From Candidatus Schekmanbacteria bacterium (lineage in GTDB: Bacteria > CSSED10-310 > JACPHN01): DNA of 7,719 bases. Below are positions 1 to 5,206 of this stretch, one piece after another. The stretch lies in the NCBI GenBank assembly GCA_016188575.1, contig JACPHN010000119.1, positions 1 to 7,719 on the forward strand, in the 5' to 3' direction. The notes below the pieces were generated by a model. It was not told the DNA's origin. It was given only the letters and a program-made list of their open reading frames with translations, and did not search any database. The translations under genes were made by a program, and so were the position numbers. Positions within the stretch are counted from its first letter, which is position 1. The number at the start of each line of letters is the position of its first letter.

Positions 1-821
1 GCTGAACCGACGGCGAGCGCCACGTTGTAGTATGCCGGCGCGGAAAGCGCCAGGCGGATGAGCACCGTCGCCACGGTGAAGCCCGAGTTGCGAAACACGA
101 CGGCAAAGCTGTGGCTGTAGCGGTAGGAGAGCAGCACCACGAGGATGTCGCTGAAAATCAGCAGGAGGTAGAAAGCTGCGAAAAAGCCATGATGCGGCTG
201 GGATGTCGCCGCTTGCCACAGCTCGCGAGCGCCGAGCATCACCATCGCGGCCAGCAGCGACAATGCGAGTAGCTTCTTGCTGAGCACGAAACTGGCGCGC
301 TCCTGATCGTCCGCCGTGATGGAACGATGGCGCTGGGCGCGCGTGTAGAAGCCCAGAACGACAAAAACGACGATGGCTCCTCCGGCATCGGCCAGGAGCT
401 CGATCAGCGGCTCGATCATGTCAGGCGACCAGCGAATCGGCTCGCCGAAGCTCCCCACCTGGGCAAAGGCCTTGCGCAGGAGAATGAGCGAGAGGAGCTC
501 GAACTGCACGCCGATCGAATCCGCCACCGAGCGCGGCAGCGCGAAAACGAGTCCCACGACCTCGACGAAGAGCAGCAGCGTGAGCGCGAGCTGCACCGCC
601 GCGAAGTGACTGGTCGGGATGCCGAGGTGCGCAGCGCCGGGAAACCATCCCCGGCGGCCGAGCTCGATCGCTCCCAGCGCGGCCACAAACGCGACGACCA
701 GAATGTTGCCGATGGCGGCGCTGGCCCGCGGACTGTCCCAGCCCCGTTCCAGCCTGTCGAAGCACGCCGCCAGCCGCTCTACGAGCTCACGCCATCGCGG
801 TCTCGGTCCGTCATCGGTCAT
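1..821 (-). CDS. Polytopic inner-membrane protein of unknown family, 3' end cut by window edge
   Basis: An open frame runs leftwards from an ATG at 821-819 to the window edge: 273 codons seen, no stop reached. It starts MTDDGPRPRW. Hydrophobic stretches suggest six membrane segments at about residues 36-53, 73-95, 143-159, 183-198, 213-232 and 246-270. A charged amphipathic N-terminus (about 1-32) comes first. Between segments 2 and 3 lies a conserved-looking stretch with basic and aromatic residues (RSVADSIGVQFELLSLILLR, 98-117). The alternation of long hydrophobic runs with charged loops is what real membrane proteins show, and the other frames here lack it. Upstream, a weak purine-rich GAGAG lies about 8 bases before the ATG. 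A transposase relic abuts the 5' side, so the native promoter may have been displaced. I do not recognise the family; an ion-channel-like or transporter-like role is possible but unsupported by any motif. Confidence 0.75.
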   Translation of the reverse strand, partial: MTDDGPRPRWRELVERLAACFDRLERGWDSPRASAAIGNILVVAFVAALGAIELGRRGWFPGAAHLGIPTSHFAAVQLALTLLLFVEVVGLVFALPRSVADSIGVQFELLSLILLRKAFAQVGSFGEPIRWSPDMIEPLIELLADAGGAIVVFVVLGFYTRAQRHRSITADDQERASFVLSKKLLALSLLAAMVMLGARELWQAATSQPHHGFFAAFYLLLIFSDILVVLLSYRYSHSFAVVFRNSGFTVATVLIRLALSAPAYYNVALAVGS

Positions 822-865
822 GCTCGATCTCTCGCTGAGCCTCCTCACGGCCAGCGCCGGAGGGT

Positions 866-1046
866 TCTAAATGGACATGATCGGCCATGACTTCAAGCTC
901 GAGAAGCTCGGCGGGCACTCCAGGATAACCTCGAAGATAATTTTCTTCAGCCTGCTATCTACTCCGACCACGTGGACTCTCCGGCGGTACTTCGGGCACC
1001 ACGCGAAATGGTCTTTTTTGAGAAAAAGACATTCAGGTTGGACATC
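866..1046 (-). pseudogene. Relic of IS200/IS605-type Y1 transposase TnpA, frameshifted and truncated
   Basis: On the minus strand, codons from 1046 leftwards read DVQPECLFLKKDHFAWCPKY, then RRRVHVVGVDSRLKKIIFEV. This matches the typical TnpA N-terminus, in which a (Y/H)-H-x-V-W-C-P-K-Y-R motif is followed by a basic R-L-K-x-I helix. Near 918-935 the frame changes, and the next frame reads AELLELEVMADHVHLEP. This is the hallmark E-V-M-x-D-H-V-H-L segment with the HUH metal-binding histidines of Y1 transposases. The catalytic tyrosine helix and the rest of the protein (full length is usually about 130-150 residues) are missing: the similarity ends at about 866, just before the membrane-protein gene. 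No in-frame start codon was found, so this is a dead fragment. I recognised no intact left or right end hairpin of the element. Confidence 0.8.
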
Positions 1047-1190
1047 TGCTCGAGATCGAAGCGCACGAGCACACCCATACCATACGCAGTCATCTAGTGC
1101 AAGAGAAAAGCGGCTTCTGCCCCAGGGCCAAAGCCCAGGGCAACCGCGGCGAGACCTTGCTGTCCGCGAAAGAACGCGATTGCGTCGCCC

Positions 1191-1234
1191 GGAAGTCGGG
1201 CGCCGGCCGAATGTGCTCTACACCATGGCGAGCG
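1191..1234 (-). repeat. Dispersed repeat, copy A (single end)
   Basis: Read on the minus strand, this copy begins CGCTCGCCATGG, followed by TGTAGAGCACATTCGGCCGG and then CGCCCGACTTCC. It matches copy E (6903-6947) at its first 12 bases exactly and through most of the rest. It shares the core ACATTCGGCCG...CGCC with copies B, C and D. No matching inverted partner was found by eye within about 300 bases, unlike the other four copies. It lies exactly downstream of codon 25 of the Rpn-like relic. Confidence 0.7.
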
Positions 1235-1303
1235 GACGGCACCCACGGAGGCGAGGAGCGTGCGCAGCATCTGCTTGGCAAGCTGGTCGTAAGCGGTGTG
1301 CAT
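1229..1303 (-). pseudogene. N-terminal relic resembling Rpn/PD-(D/E)XK transposase-like proteins
   Basis: An ATG at 1303-1301 opens a frame MHTAYDQLAKQMLRTLLASV followed by GAVRS. The pattern Y/H-D-Q-L-x-K-x-x-L-R-x-x-L resembles the first helix of proteins in the Rpn/putative transposase group and related nuclease-fold proteins. After codon 25 the resemblance stops where repeat copy A begins (CCATGG at 1223-1228). The frame then runs on with no family likeness to a stop at 1094-1096, giving 69 codons in all. Upstream, TGCTACCCT about 10 bases before the ATG could be an extended -10 element, so the 5' control region may survive. Twenty-five codons are too few to be sure of the family. It could be a different helix-rich protein or chance. 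Confidence 0.4.
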
Positions 1304-1991
1304 ACGAGATCGAGGGTAGCATGCCCCAACCGGGCGGCGCCAGGCAGTGAGCTCGTCAGCCCGGCTTCGCCCACAGGTCGAATCGCCTCAGGCGACCTTG
1401 ACCATCGTTCAGCGCCGGGGTCGACCGCGGACGGCGGCGGCGACGACACGTGTGATGCGGGCGCAGCAAGGCCCAGGTGGCGGCGCCAAGTCGGGGCAAA
1501 CGGCGCGATCAGGCGCACCCGCGGGCTGTAGCCTAGCTCCTCGAGCCAATCGCCGACCCGCTCTCCGGTGAGTAGCTCGTGGGGGCGTACGCTTTTCGGA
1601 GCCCGTCCGCGAATGGCGCGAGCTTGAGCATGGCGACGCGTAGATGGAGGAAACCGCTGCTCATGCGCTTCTGCATTGGTGTGCTCCCCGCGTCTTTGGA
1701 CAAACCTCTCCCACCGCCTTCGCGATCGGGCTGGACCCATCGAAGCCGGCCTGCTCGCGACCGAGACCTTGTCGATCTTGCAAACGTCGGAGGAAGGTCT
1801 CGACGATCGCTCGCGGCTTCTGCTGCCCCGGCTTCGCGAATGGCGCCGAGACAAGGCGGCGCGGGAGCGGATTCCGGTGGTGCTACCTACCCATGAAGGA
1901 CCCAAACCCTCCCCTCGGTTGCCGGGGGAGGGACGCAGGGGGCGCTGCCGCGTCAACGTCAACCGGGTGGCGAATTCACACCGACCGGCCG
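1304..1991. other. Gene-poor stretch, no convincing coding region; possible decayed genes
   Basis: Several frames are open here because the DNA is GC-rich, but none is protein-like over its length. Two short stretches look more natural than the rest. One is on the minus strand around 1465-1580 (RPHELLTGERVGDWLEELGY, then SPRVRLIAPF). The other is on the plus strand around 1690-1890 (PIEAGLLATETLSILQTSEE, then GLDDRSRLLLPRLREWRRDK). They sit on opposite strands, lack plausible starts, and run into arginine/serine/proline-rich nonsense. I read them as possible fragments of lost genes and cannot assign a family. I saw no tRNA, no rRNA and no CRISPR repeats. Confidence 0.5.
1907..1932. repeat. 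GC-rich inverted repeat (CCCTCCCC / GGGGAGGG)
   Basis: CCCTCCCC at 1907-1914 is the exact reverse complement of GGGGAGGG at 1925-1932, with a 10-base loop, giving a strong 8-bp stem. There is no T-run on either side, so it is not a standard intrinsic terminator. Such C-rich/G-rich hairpins are common as dispersed intergenic repeats in GC-rich proteobacteria. It lies about 190 bases upstream of the SGNH gene. Confidence 0.5.
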
Positions 1992-2021
1992 TTGCATTGC
2001 GGCCCGCGGGCGGGCTACAGT
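1992..2021 (+). promoter_or_regulatory. Possible sigma-70-type promoter for the SGNH gene
   Basis: TTGCAT (1992-1997) and TACAGT (2016-2021) resemble -35 and -10 boxes with an 18-base spacer, and lie about 100 bases before the ATG at 2122. The match is moderate, the spacer is very GC-rich, and chance occurrence is quite possible. Confidence 0.3.
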
Positions 2022-2121
2022 TCCCGGAGTTTTACCTGCGCCGCGATCTGTTTGAGCAGCCTGGACCCGAGTGCCAGGAGTATGGCCGCCTCGCGAGCGG
2101 CCCCCACCCCGGCGGTGAGTC

Positions 2122-3900
2122 ATGTTCGTACGCAAGCGAGCTCTGATGCTGATGGCGACGGCTGTTTTTGCCTGCGCTGTCAGTTTCGCAAGCAGCGCCC
2201 TGCTGCCCGCTCCCGGCATGCGCGTACGGGCCACCGCAGCGGATAACCCCGCCGTTGTCCTCTCCGAGACCGTAGATGTCCCACCGCATCGCAGGGTGCT
2301 CCGGTCCGCGGACTTTTCGCCGGCGGCGCGGCCTCTCCTTGTCACCTTTTCGGGCCTGGCGGCGATTCCCCGCGAGGGCACGTACCACTTCTCAATCGAG
2401 GCGCCCGGCCGCGTCAATCTGCTTGTCGGCGGCAAGCCCATCGCGGATACCAGGCCGGACCAACCGCCCGATACGCAAGGTTCGATCGCGCTTGCAGCCG
2501 GCCTGGTGCCGATCGAGATCAACGCGATCGTTCAGCCGCGCGACCGCTTCGCGCTTTCGGTCCTCTGGGCCAAGGAAGTCCTGGCCTACGTCCCCATCGC
2601 GCCCGACAGGGTTTTCCCGCCCGACGCTCCGCGCTGGCGTTTTGCACTGGCGCGGGCGTTCGACGCTGTCGCCTGCGTGGCAGCCCTGCTTGCCGCAGTG
2701 CTCGGACTGCGGCTGGTGCTGCCGGCCCGAGCCTTTCTCACGGCGGTGTTTGCGGCGCTCACCGTGGTTCTGGCCCTTGCCGCCGCGCTCGGCCTGCTGG
2801 AGCTTGGCCTGCGCGCGCGCGGCGTCGCGCCGCCGGAATACGTTCCCGGAAACATCTGGCTGACCTACAATTTCGCTCCCGGCAAGACCGCAAAATATGT
2901 CGGCTGGATCCCCTATTTCACCAAGGACTTCGAGGTCGAGGTTACCATGAGCTCGACAGGGTGGCGCGACCGCGAATACGCCATCGCCAAGCCGGCCCAC
3001 ACCACGCGGATTCTGGTAATCGGTGATTCTTTCGTCGAGGCGAAAGAGGTCAGGCTCGAGGAGACGTTCCACGAGCTGCTCGAAACGCGGCTCAACCGCA
3101 CGGCCGCGGAGAAAGGGCGGCGCTACGAGGTGATTGCTTTGGGGCGCGCCGATACCGGCACGCGCAAACAGCTCGAGACTCTCGAGCAGGTCGGTCTGCC
3201 GTTTCAACCCGACGTTGTCGTGCTGACCTTCTTTGCCGGCAACGACATCCAGGACAACTCGCCCGAGCTGACGGCACAATTTCGCGCCTGGAGTCGGCGC
3301 ATTTTTGGTGAGCGCATCCTGGCTTCCAAGGTTGCCTGTATCGATTCCACGCTGAGGTTCCAGTGGAGCTGGCTCAATCGTTTCCTGGCGGATGGCCTGT
3401 GCGCTCTCTACCTCCAGAACCTCCACCACTTTCGCACGGACCTGCCCAAAAGCGCCATGATTCCACCCTTGACCACCATCTACCAACGCCGGCCGTATGA
3501 CGCGAAGTGGGAGGAGGCGTGGAATGCGACATTCCGTGCGGTGAGCGGCATGAAAGCGGCGGCCGCAGGCGCTGGAGCCCGGTTTTATGTGATGTTTGTC
3601 CACTCCGTGCTGATTCCTGGAGTCGATCGCAAGAGCATCGAGCAAGGAACGAATCCGGAGTACGACGCGCGCCGGCCGATCGATCGCATGCTGGAATTTT
3701 GTGCCAAAGAGAGCATCCCGTGCCTTGACCTCGAGCCGACCATGCGGCGGCATCGCGAGGCCGGTGGCGCGCCCTACGTCTGGCAGCACGATGCCCACTG
3801 GAACGCGGAAGGCCACCAGCTTGCGGCGGACAGCCTCCAGGCGTTTCTCGGAGAGCATGGCGAGATCCCGACAGAGCTGCCGCTCGCGGCGCCCAACTGA
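2122..3900 (+). CDS. Membrane-anchored SGNH/GDSL hydrolase with N-terminal PA14-like domain
   Basis: This 592-residue protein has four parts. Residues 5-27 form a signal anchor. Residues about 40-155 form a beta-rich region (GTYHFSIEAPGRVNLLVGGK...GLVPIEI) resembling PA14-type carbohydrate-binding folds. Two membrane helices follow at about 178-199 and 205-227. An SGNH hydrolase domain spans about 294-578. Its blocks are visible: block I ILVIGDSF with nucleophile Ser303, block III FFAGND (Gly373, Asn374, Asp375), and block V DAHWNAEGH with Asp557 and His559. The block II glycine is probably G341 or G346. Two helices between the domains would put both on the periplasmic side. Family members deacylate or O-acylate glycans and lipids, so an envelope polysaccharide acyl role is plausible but the substrate is unknown. 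GGTGAG lies only 2 bases before the ATG, closer than usual; M9 or M11 is an alternative start. The gene stands alone and ends against repeat copy B. Confidence 0.85.
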   Translation: MFVRKRALMLMATAVFACAVSFASSALLPAPGMRVRATAADNPAVVLSETVDVPPHRRVLRSADFSPAARPLLVTFSGLAAIPREGTYHFSIEAPGRVNLLVGGKPIADTRPDQPPDTQGSIALAAGLVPIEINAIVQPRDRFALSVLWAKEVLAYVPIAPDRVFPPDAPRWRFALARAFDAVACVAALLAAVLGLRLVLPARAFLTAVFAALTVVLALAAALGLLELGLRARGVAPPEYVPGNIWLTYNFAPGKTAKYVGWIPYFTKDFEVEVTMSSTGWRDREYAIAKPAHTTRILVIGDSFVEAKEVRLEETFHELLETRLNRTAAEKGRRYEVIALGRADTGTRKQLETLEQVGLPFQPDVVVLTFFAGNDIQDNSPELTAQFRAWSRRIFGERILASKVACIDSTLRFQWSWLNRFLADGLCALYLQNLHHFRTDLPKSAMIPPLTTIYQRRPYDAKWEEAWNATFRAVSGMKAAAAGAGARFYVMFVHSVLIPGVDRKSIEQGTNPEYDARRPIDRMLEFCAKESIPCLDLEPTMRRHREAGGAPYVWQHDAHWNAEGHQLAADSLQAFLGEHGEIPTELPLAAPN

Positions 3901-3931
3901 GGATTTCGGGCGTCGGCCGAATGTCCGGTTT
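3901..3931 (-). repeat. Dispersed repeat, copy B (left partner of pair B/C)
   Basis: This copy begins one base after the SGNH stop codon. Read on the minus strand it runs AAACCGGACATTCGGCCGAC followed by GCCCGAAATCC. The 13-base core (plus strand GGCGTCGGCCGAA, 3909-3921) is the exact inverse of 4104-4116 in copy C. It has a 2-base insertion relative to the other copies between AAACC and ACATTCGG. The core can also fold on itself (TTCGG 3905-3909 with CCGAA 3917-3921). Confidence 0.7.
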
Positions 3932-3969
3932 CGTCCATTACACTTCTTCACGCCGCAGGTTCGGCGCGG

Positions 3970-4075
3970 AGGGGCGCGATTCATCGCGCCCCAATGCCGG
4001 GCCGGGGATCATCGGGCCGAGAATGATCGCCCGGATTACCGGCCGCGACGACCGGACGCGGTGAATCGCGCCCCT
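3970..4075. repeat. Nested inverted-repeat cluster between convergent genes
   Basis: Four overlapping structures are visible. (1) GGGGCGCGAT (3971-3980), loop TC, ATCGCGCCCC (3983-3992): a perfect 10-bp hairpin. (2) AGGGGCGCGATTCA (3970-3983) pairs perfectly with TGAATCGCGCCCCT (4062-4075), a 14-bp inverted repeat that competes with the first. (3) CCGGG plus GATCAT (4002-4012) pairs with ATGATC plus CCCGG (4023-4034), with one bulged G at 4029. (4) CCGCG (4043-4047) pairs with CGCGG (4057-4061). No T-tract follows. The cluster sits between the ends of the SGNH gene and the SDR gene. It could block read-through in both directions or be the body of a small inverted-repeat element. Confidence 0.75.
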
Positions 4076-4091
4076 ATCGTGGCGGCCTCAG

Positions 4092-4125
4092 GTGTAAACC
4101 ACCTTCGGCCGACGCCGGATTTCCG
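4092..4125 (+). repeat. Dispersed repeat, copy C (right partner of pair B/C)
   Basis: GTGTAAACCACCTTCGGCC followed by GACGCCGGATTTCCG. It points against copy B, so 3901-4125 is framed by imperfect inverted ends of about 30 bases. It ends about 30 bases from the stop codon of the SDR gene. Confidence 0.7.
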
Positions 4126-4153
4126 CGCGCGCCCGACGCCCGCCGGACAGCTC

Positions 4154-5191
4154 CTAGAGCGTCGTCGCTTCCGCGGCGAGGAGCTCCTTGAGCTTCCCGT
4201 TCAACGGTTTCAGGTAGCCCGCATCCATGGCCCAGCGCAAGGTCAGGCGGATCGAGCTTCGTACGGGGCGGTAGCGAATTCCGAGCTCGCGCCGGGAGCG
4301 TTCCGCATTGGCCCACCAGTAGCACAGCCCCATCGCGACGTGAGCGGACGTCATGTCCGGGAACCCCTCGAGGCCGCCGTAGATGAGGAGGTCGTTGATG
4401 ACACCGAAGGCGCGCGCAAACAGCTCGGGGATGAGCTTGGGTGCGGGCAGGCCGGCCTCGCCCGCGACCAGCGAGTAGAAGTCGAACAGCGTGTGGTTTT
4501 CGGAGCTGATCAGGTACCGCCGCCCGACCGCGCCTTGGCGAATCGCCGCGAGATGGGCCGCGGCGACGTCGCGCACATCGACATAGGCGGCGCCGCCCGG
4601 GGTGGCGCCGATCATCCGACCTTTTACGAAGTTGATGACGAGCAAGGTGGAGCTTCCGCGGCGATCGCCTGGCCCCAGGACGATACTCGGGTTCAGAACG
4701 ACCAGCGGCAGTCCTTGCGCCGCGATTTCCCACGCGACTTCCTCGGCGCGTCTTTTGGCCCTGATGTAGCGGGGAACGCGGCGAGGCACCCACCAGTCGG
4801 CATCCTCGTCCAGCGGACGCGCCTCCGGCGCCGCGCCGACGGCGGCCTGCGACGAGGTGTAGATCGCGCGCTCAACGCCCGCGGCGCGGGCCGCCTCGAG
4901 CACCGTGCGCGTGCCCTCGACGTTGGTGTGCCAGACGCGGTCAGCGTCCTTGTCGCGCAGCGAGGTGGCTCCCGCAGTGTGCACGACGATCGCGACATTC
5001 TCCATCGCCGCAGCTACCGCGGCGCGATCCGTGACGTCGCCGATGACCCGCTCCGCCCCAAGATGCTGCAGGTGCTCTGTCGGCGACGTGGCGCGGACGA
5101 GCAAGCGGAGCTTGTAGCCCGCCCGCGTAAGAGTTTCGGCCACTGCTGTTCCGATCAGACCGGAGGCTCCGGTGAGCAAGACGAGAGACAT
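4154..5191 (-). CDS. NAD-dependent epimerase/dehydratase, extended SDR, HpnA-like
   Basis: This is a 345-residue Rossmann protein. The cofactor motif is TGASGLIG (residues 7-14). GDVTD (51-55) is the usual adenine-contacting loop, and HTAGATS (71-77) follows the fourth strand. The catalytic set is complete: Ser113/Ser114 in YTSS, then Tyr142 and Lys146 in YIRAK. NPSIVLGPGD (167-176) is the substrate-side motif of extended SDRs. The order and spacing resemble hopanoid-associated sugar epimerase HpnA and related dihydroflavonol-reductase-like proteins. No hopanoid genes are in view, so the substrate stays open (nucleotide sugar, sterol-like or other). Start ATG 5191-5189 is well supported: AAGGAG (5200-5205) sits 8 bases upstream and overlaps the TAA of the preceding nnr gene, with only 12 bases between the two genes. 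It is therefore the second gene of an operon and probably translationally coupled. Confidence 0.88.
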   Translation of the reverse strand: MSLVLLTGASGLIGTAVAETLTRAGYKLRLLVRATSPTEHLQHLGAERVIGDVTDRAAVAAAMENVAIVVHTAGATSLRDKDADRVWHTNVEGTRTVLEAARAAGVERAIYTSSQAAVGAAPEARPLDEDADWWVPRRVPRYIRAKRRAEEVAWEIAAQGLPLVVLNPSIVLGPGDRRGSSTLLVINFVKGRMIGATPGGAAYVDVRDVAAAHLAAIRQGAVGRRYLISSENHTLFDFYSLVAGEAGLPAPKLIPELFARAFGVINDLLIYGGLEGFPDMTSAHVAMGLCYWWANAERSRRELGIRYRPVRSSIRLTLRWAMDAGYLKPLNGKLKELLAAEATTL

Positions 5192-5199
5192 GACGCTGG

Positions 5200-5206
5200 C
5201 TCCTTA
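5200..5206 (-). promoter_or_regulatory. Ribosome binding site fused to upstream stop codon
   Basis: On the minus strand TAAGGAG holds both the nnr stop (TAA, 5206-5204) and the Shine-Dalgarno AAGGAG for the SDR gene, 8 bases before its ATG. A ribosome that ends nnr is placed directly on the next initiation site, so coupled translation is likely. This also fixes the SDR start. Confidence 0.75.

Noticed and set aside
1004-1020. A_AAA_AAG slippery heptamer on the minus strand, in frame with an ATG at 1094-1092, that could give -1 frameshifting into the TnpA frame
   Set aside because: The TnpA frame is already open upstream of the A-run and carries TnpA-like residues (DVQPECLFLKKDH), so no slip is needed. 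The gene has another true frameshift further on and is dead.
1090-1962. A 290-codon minus-strand frame across the gene-poor region
   Set aside because: Mostly R/S/P-rich. It crosses the Rpn-like relic in a different frame and has no recognisable domain. Only about 40 residues near 1465-1580 look natural.
2392-3984. A 530-codon open frame antisense to the SGNH gene
   Set aside because: The SGNH blocks on the plus strand are unmistakable. The antisense product is R/G/Q-rich without motifs.
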